NCBI GenBank assembly: GCA_903930225.1
Contig: CAIYXV010000118.1
Location: 1-46,637, forward strand
Reading direction: 5' to 3'
DNA from: an uncultured bacterium
Lineage (GTDB): Bacteria > Margulisbacteria > WOR-1 > XYC2-FULL-46-14 > WPAF01
Length of the DNA: 46,637 nucleotides
In this document: piece after piece, positions 18,203 to 25,175 of the stretch
How the letters are laid out: each line of letters opens with the position of its first letter
Numbering within the stretch: position 1 is the stretch's first letter
Notes under the pieces: generated by a model
What the model was told of the DNA's origin: nothing
What the model saw: the letters and a program-made list of their open reading frames with translations, nothing else
The model's database searches: none
Translations under genes and position numbers: made by a program

Positions 18203-19252
18203 ATGAAGATCGATACAAAAATACCTCTTTTAGCGACCGGCGAACCATTCTCGTGCGGTATATCTCCGAGCGTCCCATATATCAGGCGGTGTCTGGGGCC
18301 GAGGGCTGATCTTTTGCTCGGCCATCTGGCGGAAAGGAACGGCCGCTTATATGATCAGCATTATTTGAGCCCGGTGCCGACCTTAAGAAGCGTCAAGTTC
18401 ACCTATGAAGGACAGACCGTGCCGCCGATGGTGCTGGTAAAACCAGGAGAGGTAGCGCGTTTCCTCTCTTTCTATGAAGTAAATATCCATCTCTGGGAAT
18501 CGGAGCGGTACCGCGACCGCTATTCCGATTCTCTTTCCGGATTCATGGCTCTGGCCCAGTCCCCGCAGCGCCGGAATTTAAAGTATCTTGAAAATTATCT
18601 TCTGGTGCTGAAGCCGAACGGGAAAATGATCATGATCGCCGACGATCATACCCATGCCGCTTACGGGTTCGGGCTGGCGCGCCGGATGCAGGTTCTGCGC
18701 GATGACGCCGAGCTGTTCCACGTGGATGAGCACAAGGATAATTTTACGGACCGGGGGGTTGAAAAGCTTTTTGCGGAAAACCCATCACTGTATACTTTAT
18801 CCCAATACTGCAAGACCAGGCTGGAGATCGACAGTTATCTGGCTTACGCCTGCCGGGCCGGTTATTTTAAGCCCAGTAACATAAATTACATTCTGACGGA
18901 AAATCTGGGCAGGACGGAAGCCCCGCCTTACCAGCCGGCCGGCAACACGCTCAAAGAAGGAAAAATGCTCCTGCTCGAACAGGTCCCTGAAAAAATGAGA
19001 AAAGTGATCGCCCGCGGCGGAAGCGCGATCCTTAACCTTGACTTTGATATCCTGGCATACCGACACGAACCGATCTTTCCGGAAAAAAAGAAAGCCGAAT
19101 TAGCCGGGGTCGGGGAAGAGTGGGTGATGGGACATCTTATGGAGACTGCCAAGATCGCGGATTTCATATTTATTGCCACCAGCCCGGATTATTTTAATGT
19201 TTCAAAAGCTACGGTTGTGAGGCTGATAAAGGCGATCGTCGACGCCGCATAA
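18203..19252 (+). CDS. UPF0489-family protein, arginase-like metal site
   Basis: A 349-residue protein of the UPF0489 family. Residues 145-152 (IADDHTHA), 173-179 (HVDEHKD) and the later LNLDFDIL reproduce the three metal-binding patterns of the arginase/ureohydrolase fold: GDH, DxHxD and DxD. Some UPF0489 proteins in RiPP clusters are peptide arginases that turn arginine side chains into ornithine. No precursor peptide or RiPP enzyme is seen nearby, so the substrate here is open. TTAAAT lies six bases before the ATG and may be a -10 box. A bidirectional terminator follows at once. Confidence 0.75.
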   Translation: MKIDTKIPLLATGEPFSCGISPSVPYIRRCLGPRADLLLGHLAERNGRLYDQHYLSPVPTLRSVKFTYEGQTVPPMVLVKPGEVARFLSFYEVNIHLWESERYRDRYSDSLSGFMALAQSPQRRNLKYLENYLLVLKPNGKMIMIADDHTHAAYGFGLARRMQVLRDDAELFHVDEHKDNFTDRGVEKLFAENPSLYTLSQYCKTRLEIDSYLAYACRAGYFKPSNINYILTENLGRTEAPPYQPAGNTLKEGKMLLLEQVPEKMRKVIARGGSAILNLDFDILAYRHEPIFPEKKKAELAGVGEEWVMGHLMETAKIADFIFIATSPDYFNVSKATVVRLIKAIVDAA

Positions 19253-19282
19253 AAAAAGAGGGCCGGTTAAGACCCTCTTTTT
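19253..19282. terminator. Bidirectional intrinsic terminator
   Basis: A 10-bp stem (AAAAAGAGGG with CCCTCTTTTT) encloses a 10-base loop and gives a T-run on both strands. It lies between the stops of the UPF0489 gene (plus) and the small lipoprotein gene (minus) and would serve both. Confidence 0.9.
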
Positions 19283-19302
19283 GATAATTTACACAACTAT
19301 TG

Positions 19303-19524
19303 TTATTTCGCCTTTTTGTTGTGCTTTTTTTCCGCTTTTACCGGGACTGCCTTCTCGGTTGTTGCCTTTACTTCCTTGTTGGTAGTAACGGTTTTGGTTT
19401 CAACCGTTGCTATGGATGTTTTTTCTTCAACCGGCTTCGCTGCCTTTTCTGCGGACGGGGCGCAACCCATGATCAGAACAGAGGCAAACAATACGAACGA
19501 TATCAACGCGATCGATTTCTTCAT
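19303..19524 (-). CDS. Small lipoprotein, Lys/Thr/Val-rich
   Basis: A 73-residue protein. The ATG at 19524 is chosen because an AGGAGGT Shine-Dalgarno sits seven bases before it; an ATG three codons upstream would overlap that site. The signal sequence MKKSIALISFVLFASVLIMG ends at a lipobox cysteine. The mature chain is unstructured and repetitive, alternating T, K, V, E and A, and ends KAEKKHNKKAK, a basic tail that could bind acidic polymers or the cell wall. No conserved domain is visible. It is the rare case here of a likely first gene with a textbook ribosome site. Function unknown. Confidence 0.75.
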   Translation of the reverse strand: MKKSIALISFVLFASVLIMGCAPSAEKAAKPVEEKTSIATVETKTVTTNKEVKATTEKAVPVKAEKKHNKKAK

Positions 19525-19606
19525 ATTTTCCACCTCCTTAGTCGCTTAACAAATTACTTTGTATTATATATTAGCCACCGGACGATTTCAATCGAGAAGA
19601 AAGAGG

Positions 19607-19635
19607 TTGACAAAGAGTAGCACTGGATATAAAAT
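19607..19635 (+). promoter_or_regulatory. nikR promoter
   Basis: TTGACA (19607-19612), 17 bases, TAAAAT (19630-19635). The start site would fall near 19642, three bases before the nikR ATG, so the transcript is almost leaderless. Confidence 0.8.
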
Positions 19636-19643
19636 GGTGCTAC
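19617..19643. promoter_or_regulatory. Probable NikR operator
   Basis: A perfect 7-bp inverted repeat, GTAGCAC-N13-GTGCTAC, covers the spacer, the whole -10 box and the predicted start site of nikR. NikR sites are long-spaced inverted repeats (GTATGA-N16-TCATAC in E. coli), and this one has the right overall span. It predicts nickel-dependent autorepression of the nikR-barrel-cbiM-cbiN operon. Confidence 0.75.
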
Positions 19644-19644
19644 C

Positions 19645-20070
19645 ATGACAAAGGAAAGAGTGATCCGTTTTGGCGTTTCAATGGTCCCCGAGCTGCTTGG
19701 CAAGTTCGACCGGCTAATAAAAGAAAAAGGATATACCAACCGCTCCGAAGCGGTACGCGACATGGTCCGGGACAATATGGTTGAGAAGGAATGGGAAGAG
19801 GTTAAAGGCGAGGTGGTCGGCACGGTCACTCTGGTCTATAGCCACCACGTTCACGATCTTGCCGATAAGCTGACCGATATCCAGCATCACCACTGCAAAG
19901 CCATTGTTTCTACCACGCATATTCATCTTGATGAGCATAATTGCCTTGAGGTAATGATCATGAAAGGTAAAAGCGACGAGGTAAAAGCGATCGCCGAAAG
20001 ACTGATCAGCACGAAGGGTGTAAAGCATGGAAAGCTGGTTATGACTTCTACAGGAAAGGGCTTAAAATAA
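19645..20070 (+). CDS. nikR: Nickel-responsive regulator NikR
   Basis: A 141-residue NikR. The N-terminal ribbon-helix-helix ([21 protein letters not shown], then [13 protein letters not shown]) binds DNA. The C-terminal ACT-like domain carries the square-planar nickel ligands H81, H92, H94 and C100, with exactly the 11-2-6 spacing of E. coli H76, H87, H89 and C95. The gene is preceded by a perfect inverted repeat over its promoter and followed, with a one-base gap, by a predicted outer-membrane protein and then a CbiM/NikM transporter, so it most likely represses nickel uptake when nickel is plentiful. Paralogues answering to cobalt exist, so metal specificity is inferred. Confidence 0.95.
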   Translation: MTKERVIRFGVSMVPELLGKFDRLIKEKGYTNRSEAVRDMVRDNMVEKEWEEVKGEVVGTVTLVYSHHVHDLADKLTDIQHHHCKAIVSTTHIHLDEHNCLEVMIMKGKSDEVKAIAERLISTKGVKHGKLVMTSTGKGLK

Positions 20071-20071
20071 A

Positions 20072-20827
20072 ATGGATTGGATAAGGTCTTTACTGCTATT
20101 GTTGTTTATCAATGTATTGCTTTATTCCTCTGCCTGGGCCTGCCGTCCGCTGACGGTTGATGATTGCCCGCCGATAGAAAAAGGGAAGATTGGCATTGAA
20201 TCCGGTATTTCTTCTTTAAAAATTTCCGATTATGTCAGCAACCTGACTGAAGTGACTTCTGTTAAATACGGGATATTTAATAATATTGATGTTGGGGTTG
20301 ATCTGCCGTACTTGAATTTTACCCAGAACGGAGCACCGAATATTTCCGGCTTGGGCGACGCGATCGTTAAAACCAAGATAAATGTCGTCCCATCAGAAGA
20401 TCATTTTGCCGGACTGTCCTTTACTGCCGGGGCCAAGCTTAGCAACGGAGACGCGAACAAAGGCCTTGGCAGCGGCGCTACGGATTACTCAATAAATTCG
20501 ATCCTGACAAAAGAACTAGACAAACTGTCCATGCATTTAAATCTTGGTTATACAATGATCGGCCAGATCGCGGGACAAAGCTTGCGGAACGTACTGAATT
20601 ATGGCTGTGCCTTCGAAGCGCCTTTTATTGCCGATGCGACTCTGCTGGGGGAGATCTATGGCTTTACCAATTCCGATCCGGCATCGGACCTAAACCCGCT
20701 GACCGCTACCCTTGGAGCCAATAAAAAAGTGATCTCCGGATTGACCGCGGATGCCGGATTTTCGGTTGGATTGAACGATGCGGCGCCGCAGAATGTTTTT
20801 ATGATCGGGCTGACTACGGAAATATAA
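20072..20827 (+). CDS. Predicted outer-membrane 'transporter' barrel in the nickel operon
   Basis: A 251-residue exported protein. The signal peptide ends SSAWA, followed by CRPLTVDDCPPIEKGKIGIESG. That opening, with the PLTxDD and the KGxxxxE first strand, resembles the Phenol_MetA_deg/'transporter' outer-membrane barrel family. The rest consists of alternating beta strands with Gly- and Asn-rich turns (GAKLSNGDANKGLGSGATDYS). It starts one base after the nikR stop and is followed by cbiM 14 bases downstream. It may therefore be a nickel-regulated outer-membrane pore for Ni or Co entry. The two cysteines near the mature N-terminus could form a disulfide. Family call moderate, role inferred. 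Confidence 0.7.
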   Translation: MDWIRSLLLLLFINVLLYSSAWACRPLTVDDCPPIEKGKIGIESGISSLKISDYVSNLTEVTSVKYGIFNNIDVGVDLPYLNFTQNGAPNISGLGDAIVKTKINVVPSEDHFAGLSFTAGAKLSNGDANKGLGSGATDYSINSILTKELDKLSMHLNLGYTMIGQIAGQSLRNVLNYGCAFEAPFIADATLLGEIYGFTNSDPASDLNPLTATLGANKKVISGLTADAGFSVGLNDAAPQNVFMIGLTTEI

Positions 20828-20841
20828 GGAAAGGAGAAATA

Positions 20842-21552
20842 ATGCATATTCCAAACGATTTTCTCGACCCAAAAGTTTCGGGCAGTATGATGGGTGCGGC
20901 GGCGGTGGTGCTCGCGTATGCTCTGGCCAAAGTAAGGGCGGCGGTCACCGCGATCGTTCCGCAGGAGGCCCTGGCGGCGGCGGGGAAGGGGGTTGGTAAT
21001 CTTTTGAACGGCAGTAGAAGAGCCCTGACAAGATTAGGCGAACGAAAGCTCTATCTTATGGGTATGGCGGCCTCGCTCATATTCGCGGCGCAGATGTTCA
21101 ATTTTCCGATAAATAACGGCACCTCCGGACATCTTTTGGGCGGAGTGCTGGCATCGGTCCTGCTTGGCCCGTTCGCGGGAACGTTGGTCATTGCCGCGGT
21201 GCTGGCCATACAGTCATTGTTTTTCGGCGACGGAGGGATAATGGCGCTGGGAGCCAATATCATTAACATGGCTTTTTTCGGCGCGTTCATTGGTTATTAC
21301 ATTTATTATATTATTAAAAAATACCTGCCGGAATGGGCGAGCATCGGGCTTGCCGCCTGGGCTTCGGTCGTGCTGGCCGCTTTTGCCTGTTCGCTCGAGA
21401 TCGGATATTCAGGCACGATCGGTTTTAGCGCGATCATTCCCTCGATGTTTAAGGTCCACGCGATCATCGGTATCGTAGAAGCTCTGATTACCGTGACGAT
21501 GATAAAGGTATTCCGGTCAATGACCGCGGAGAACGGCGAGGAAACAGAATGA
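20842..21552 (+). CDS. CbiM/NikM-type substrate-binding membrane component of a Ni/Co ECF transporter
   Basis: A 236-residue polytopic protein. It begins MHIPNDFLDP, matching the CbiM/NikM N-terminus in which the amino group and His2 coordinate the metal. Six or seven hydrophobic segments follow, including AAQMFNFPINNGTSGHLLGG, with the second conserved histidine, and QSLFFGDGGIMALGANIINMAFFG, the family hallmark. A polar insert (about residues 40-70) between the first helices is longer than usual. An AAGGAAAGGAG ribosome site precedes the ATG. Its stop overlaps the CbiN-like gene by ATGA. No ATPase (CbiO) or CbiQ gene is adjacent. Confidence 0.93.
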   Translation: MHIPNDFLDPKVSGSMMGAAAVVLAYALAKVRAAVTAIVPQEALAAAGKGVGNLLNGSRRALTRLGERKLYLMGMAASLIFAAQMFNFPINNGTSGHLLGGVLASVLLGPFAGTLVIAAVLAIQSLFFGDGGIMALGANIINMAFFGAFIGYYIYYIIKKYLPEWASIGLAAWASVVLAAFACSLEIGYSGTIGFSAIIPSMFKVHAIIGIVEALITVTMIKVFRSMTAENGEETE

Positions 21553-21812
21553 AAAAGATAATATTCCTGGCCGTTGCGGTCGCGATCCTGGCCGCTTTTT
21601 TTGCCTCGGCCAATCCGGATGGTTTGGATCATGTAGCAGAAACGCTTGGATTCGGCGGTAAAGCGGCAGCCTCCACTGCGATAATGGCCGATTACAAAGT
21701 GCCGTTCATCCCGCATGCGTGTGTTTCAACCGCTTTGGCGGGAGTGACCGGAGTACTCTTGACCTTCGGCATTTTTTGGGCAACTATAAAACTTTCGGGA
21801 AAAACAAAGTAA
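21549..21812 (+). CDS. CbiN/NikN-like PDGLE-domain subunit
   Basis: An 87-residue protein with an N-terminal membrane helix (KKIIFLAVAVAILAAFFASA), the signature NPDGLDHVAETLGF (PDGLE domain) in the external loop, and a second helix (TALAGVTGVLLTFGIFWATI). Such two-helix proteins pair with CbiM/NikM in nickel and cobalt ECF transporters and are needed for substrate loading. It overlaps cbiM by four bases and is probably translationally coupled. nadE follows after 19 bases but has its own promoter. Confidence 0.9.
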   Translation: MKKIIFLAVAVAILAAFFASANPDGLDHVAETLGFGGKAAASTAIMADYKVPFIPHACVSTALAGVTGVLLTFGIFWATIKLSGKTK

Positions 21813-21819
21813 TCTGTAA

Positions 21820-21825
21820 TATAAT
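21820..21825 (+). promoter_or_regulatory. -10 box of nadE
   Basis: TATAAT exactly six bases before the nadE ATG, in the 19-base gap behind the CbiN-like gene. It implies a leaderless transcript that is independent of nickel control. Confidence 0.6.
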
Positions 21826-21831
21826 TAGTTC

Positions 21832-23421
21832 ATGAAGCTCGCGCTCGCCCAGATCAACAGTATGGTCGGAGATCTTTCGGGGAATACCAAAAAGATCAGG
21901 GACTTCATCGGCCAGGCAAGGTCTAACGGCGCCGATCTGGTCGTATTTCCCGAGCTGGCTATTACCGGCTATCCGCCGGAAGACCTGCTGCTCAAGCCTC
22001 AATTCATAGCCGATAGTCTGGCCTGTCTGAACGAGATCGCAAAAAGCGCTCAAGGTATCGCGGTTTACACCGGTTTTGTCGACTCCGCGCGCGGCTGTAT
22101 CTATAACGCCGGCGCCTTTATCGTCAACGGCAGGATCAGAGAGATCTACCGCAAGATGAACCTTCCCAATTATAGCGTCTTCGACGAAAAGCGGTATTTT
22201 ACCGAAGGGGAAAAAGTTTCGGTCGTAAATTACAAGGGGCTTAAGATCGGCCTGGGCATTTGCGAGGATATTTGGGTCGATGCCGGGCCGTACCGCGAAG
22301 AGGCCAAAAAAGGAGCGAAGCTGATACTGAACATCAATGCTTCTCCATATCATATAAACAAAGTAAAGGCTAGGGAAGCGATGCTCAAGAAACGCGCCAG
22401 GAGCACCCGGGCCCATGTGGTTTACGTGAACCTGGTCGGCGGACAGGATGAACTGGTGTTCGACGGCGGGAGCATGGCATTCGATCCCAAGGGGAACCTG
22501 ATCGCCTGCGCCCGGCAGTATGAAGAGGAACTTTTGGTCTTTGATCTTGAAGATGGGAGAATGGCGGACCGATGGTTGGGGGAAGATGAGGAAGTTTATA
22601 AGGCGCTGGTGCTGGGGACCAGGGACTATCTCGAAAAAAACGGCTTTAAGGAAGCGGTGATCGGGCTTTCGGGCGGGATCGATTCCGCGCTGACGCTGGC
22701 CGTGGCGGCTGACGCGTTGGGAGCGGACCGCGTCCACGCCATCTTTATGCCTTCGCAATTTACTGCCGATCAGAGCTTTGACGATTCAAAAGCGGTCGCC
22801 GCGAACCTAGGCGTCAAGCTGTCGGTCGTCCCGATCAAGGAGATCTATTCAAGATATCTGTCCGACCTGGCATCGGGTTTTCAGGGAAGAGCGTCCGATA
22901 CCGCGGAAGAAAACCTTCAGGCGCGGATCAGAGGTAATATTTTGATGGCGCATTCCAACAAGTTCGGCTGGCTGGTGCTGACCACCGGCAACAAGTCGGA
23001 GATGTCCACCGGCTACTGCACGCTTTACGGCGACATGGCCGGCGGGTTCGCGGTGCTCAAGGATGTGCCGAAAACACTGGCCTACCGGCTGGTCAAGTGG
23101 AGGAATTTAAAGACGAAGGTCATTCCCGATTCGATCATCAACCGTCCTCCGACCGCCGAGCTCAAACCAAACCAGCTGGACCAGGACACGCTTCCGCCTT
23201 ATTCTGATCTTGATCCGATCATGGAAGCGTACGTTGAAAAGAACAAGAGCATAAAGCAGATCGCCTCCTTGGGATTCGACCGCGAGACCGTGAAAAAAGT
23301 CATCTCCATGATCGATCATTCCGAATACAAGCGCCGCCAGGCGCCGCCCGGCCCCCGCATCACGCCGCGCGCGTTCGGCAAAGACTGGCGCGTCCCCGTC
23401 ACCAACAAGTACCGCGGCTGA
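21832..23421 (+). CDS. nadE: Glutamine-hydrolysing NAD+ synthase
   Basis: A 529-residue two-domain enzyme making NAD+ from deamido-NAD, ATP and glutamine. Residues 1-250 are the nitrilase-type glutaminase: catalytic E in VFPELAITGYPPEDLL, K in YRKMNLPNYSVFDE and C in GLGICEDIW. Residues 260-529 are the synthetase: the ATP-pyrophosphatase P-loop GLSGGIDSALTLAVA, then the TTGNKSEMSTGYCTLYGDMAGG and PTAELKPNQLDQD regions. The length is typical of the shorter bacterial form. TATAAT six bases before the ATG suggests its own leaderless promoter. Confidence 0.96.
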   Translation: MKLALAQINSMVGDLSGNTKKIRDFIGQARSNGADLVVFPELAITGYPPEDLLLKPQFIADSLACLNEIAKSAQGIAVYTGFVDSARGCIYNAGAFIVNGRIREIYRKMNLPNYSVFDEKRYFTEGEKVSVVNYKGLKIGLGICEDIWVDAGPYREEAKKGAKLILNINASPYHINKVKAREAMLKKRARSTRAHVVYVNLVGGQDELVFDGGSMAFDPKGNLIACARQYEEELLVFDLEDGRMADRWLGEDEEVYKALVLGTRDYLEKNGFKEAVIGLSGGIDSALTLAVAADALGADRVHAIFMPSQFTADQSFDDSKAVAANLGVKLSVVPIKEIYSRYLSDLASGFQGRASDTAEENLQARIRGNILMAHSNKFGWLVLTTGNKSEMSTGYCTLYGDMAGGFAVLKDVPKTLAYRLVKWRNLKTKVIPDSIINRPPTAELKPNQLDQDTLPPYSDLDPIMEAYVEKNKSIKQIASLGFDRETVKKVISMIDHSEYKRRQAPPGPRITPRAFGKDWRVPVTNKYRG

Positions 23422-23452
23422 AATTTAGTCCCTTTCCTCACGAATATCCTGT

Positions 23453-24292
23453 ATGGGTATCGGTTCGACTTTCAATGGTTTCCGGGTGGAGCTGTCGCGC
23501 TTCAATCTCCCTTCCGCACGCGTAAGGCAGACCCTGCTTGATGTTTGGGGGAGAGAATCGGCAGGAGGATTGGCCAGGGGCGGGGAGCTTTACCGGCAGC
23601 TGGCTGACTTCAGGACCCAGCATTGCGATAAGAACGGGATACCCAGGGATGCAAGTGGCAACCTGACTTTGCTGCGATTGGAAGCCCCGTTCCGTCCGCA
23701 CCTGATCGAAGCCGCGGTCAATGCTTTGCCGAAATTGGAAGAAAGGATGATAGTTGAGTTCTATTACGGAGCTTTTTTAAGCGGTCCGCTGGCTTTCAGC
23801 GACAGTCCTTATGTTCAGGTTTCGCACGAACCAAAAGCGCTCGGTCTGGATACTTTACCAGCCGAATTCCTTAAAATGATCGGTCTGCCCAGCCTGGCGG
23901 AGTTGAACCTGGCCTCCTTTGCCAAGATGCTGAACCGGGAAGAGCTTGGTAAGATCGCATTGATCCAGAAAACTGCCCTGCCCAAACTGGTTCAGGTGAA
24001 CTCGACCGATCAGGAGTTCTCGTCGATCGAGAAGATGCAGGAGCTGTTCGACCTTTACCTTGAGATCAATTGCGGGAGCGGACCGGACGTGATCCACGAG
24101 CGGCTGGTACGGCCGGGCGGATACCTGATGTTCATGTTCCAGAACGAGGCCGGGTTCCCGGTCGCGTTGAACCGCGCGATGCGTGGTTCGCGCAAATTGA
24201 TGCGGCTTTCTGCAAGGATAACAAGGATGATCAGCGGGACCCCCGGGTTTGATCTTTCCCGGTACCAGGTGAGCGTTTATCAGAAGCTTTAA
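23453..24292 (+). CDS. Hypothetical protein, possibly a degenerate methyltransferase
   Basis: A 279-residue protein I cannot place. It lacks signal peptide and membrane segments. The first 120 residues contain LPSARVRQTLLDVWGRESAGG and a conserved-looking FYYGAFLSGPLAFSDSPYVQVS. The C-terminal third has INCGSGPDVIHERLVRPGGYLMFMFQNE and ends YQVSVYQKL, which resembles the late strands of class I methyltransferases (LVRPGGYLMF), but no SAM-binding motif I is visible. It lies 31 bases after nadE with no obvious ribosome site. Codon use matches the neighbours. If it has a partner, nadE or the downstream MarC gene gives no hint. Confidence 0.65.
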   Translation: MGIGSTFNGFRVELSRFNLPSARVRQTLLDVWGRESAGGLARGGELYRQLADFRTQHCDKNGIPRDASGNLTLLRLEAPFRPHLIEAAVNALPKLEERMIVEFYYGAFLSGPLAFSDSPYVQVSHEPKALGLDTLPAEFLKMIGLPSLAELNLASFAKMLNREELGKIALIQKTALPKLVQVNSTDQEFSSIEKMQELFDLYLEINCGSGPDVIHERLVRPGGYLMFMFQNEAGFPVALNRAMRGSRKLMRLSARITRMISGTPGFDLSRYQVSVYQKL

Positions 24293-24420
24293 CGAGCCGC
24301 CAGCCGCGGCCGCCCAGATTGGCCCATTCCGGCAAACCCTGCCACCTGAAGCTGGTAAAAGACGACGCTCCGATCAAATCGCGTTTCCGGAAATATTTAT
24401 GCCGATCTGATCCTCAACCT

Positions 24421-24434
24421 GAGACTAAAGTCTC
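24421..24434. repeat. Short hairpin GAGACT-AA-AGTCTC
   Basis: A perfect 6-bp stem with a 2-base loop, extendable by AACC/GGTT across a one-base bulge, in the 267-base gap between the unknown gene and marC. There is no T-run. It could be a degraded terminator or part of the repeat-like filler found in this gap. Confidence 0.5.
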
Positions 24435-24473
24435 GGTTAAATTAAGTGATAGGGATAAGTGGGATTTTATTTT

Positions 24474-24496
24474 AACCGCGAATTTATTCGTAGGTT
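24474..24496. repeat. Degenerate copy of the CGAAT/ATTCG palindromic repeat
   Basis: AACC, CGAAT, TT, ATTCG and GGTT form an imperfect palindrome resembling the two perfect copies at 40861-40890 and 41237-41272 (core ACGAATTAATTCGT). It lies just upstream of the marC promoter. Relationship to those copies is inferred from the shared core. Confidence 0.45.
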
Positions 24497-24521
24497 GGAA
24501 TTTGGGATAAAATATATTCAC

Positions 24522-24550
24522 TTGTCTTACCCCCTGTTATGTTTTACAAT
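24522..24550 (+). promoter_or_regulatory. Probable marC promoter
   Basis: TTGTCT (24522-24527), 17 bases, TACAAT (24545-24550), ending nine bases before the ATG at 24560. It favours that ATG over the one at 24539, which would lie upstream of the -10 box. Confidence 0.55.
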
Positions 24551-24559
24551 TCAATCAAT

Positions 24560-25147
24560 ATGACATTATTTTTTGAGCAGTTCCTGCGGGTCTTTATCGC
24601 CATGTTCATTATTACCGATGTCCTGGGCAATCTTCCGTTCTTCATCGGGCTGACCGAGGGGCAGACCCAGCCGGAACGCAGAAAGACCTTTACCACCGCT
24701 ATCCTTACCGGCGTGGTGCTGTTGGCGGTATTCGTTTTCGCGGGCTCGCTGATCTTCAATCTTTTTGACCTGACGATCGACGACGTGAGGATCGCGGGCG
24801 GCATATTGCTTCTGTTCGTCGCGATCGAGATCATGATCAAGGGAAAGATAGACATTGGACAAAAAGAAGATCTGGGCGTGGTCCCTCTGGGGAGCCCTTT
24901 GCTGGTCGGTCCGGGAGCCATTACTTCGGCGCTGGTGATGCTTAAAGTCTACCCGTTCTGGGCAGTGATCGCGGGAATAACCGCGTGCTTTTTGGTGATC
25001 TGGCTGATCCTGAATTTTGCGGATACGGTTTACGGGTTCATGGGAAGGAACGGAGCGCTCATTATCACCAAGATCGCGGCTATCATAATCGCGGCGATCG
25101 CGGTGCTGTTCATCCGCCAGGGGATCCAGGCGATATTTTTAAAATAG
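24560..25147 (+). CDS. MarC-family integral membrane protein
   Basis: A 195-residue protein with six hydrophobic segments and the MarC/UPF0056 pattern: FIITDVLGNLPFFIGLT near the N-terminus, ILLLFVAIEIM in helix 3, and the PLGSPLLVGPGAITSALV segment. The C-terminal TKIAAIIIAAIAVLFIRQGI is also typical. MarC proteins were once linked to multiple antibiotic resistance, but their transport substrate is not established. The start at 24560 is chosen because a TTGTCT-N17-TACAAT promoter ends nine bases before it; an ATG seven codons upstream is the alternative. It converges on glgP after 28 bases. Confidence 0.9.
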   Translation: MTLFFEQFLRVFIAMFIITDVLGNLPFFIGLTEGQTQPERRKTFTTAILTGVVLLAVFVFAGSLIFNLFDLTIDDVRIAGGILLLFVAIEIMIKGKIDIGQKEDLGVVPLGSPLLVGPGAITSALVMLKVYPFWAVIAGITACFLVIWLILNFADTVYGFMGRNGALIITKIAAIIIAAIAVLFIRQGIQAIFLK

Positions 25148-25175
25148 ACCGCGGGCAATACTTTTAAGCGGAGCG

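Noticed and set aside
21784-22758. A 324-codon minus-strand frame opposite nadE
   Set aside because: Shadow of the conserved nadE coding sequence; no family features.
24319-24510. A 63-codon open frame after the unknown gene at 23453
   Set aside because: It has no ATG or ribosome site, crosses the hairpin and the degenerate palindrome, and its ending (NLFVGWNLG) looks like translated repeat DNA.
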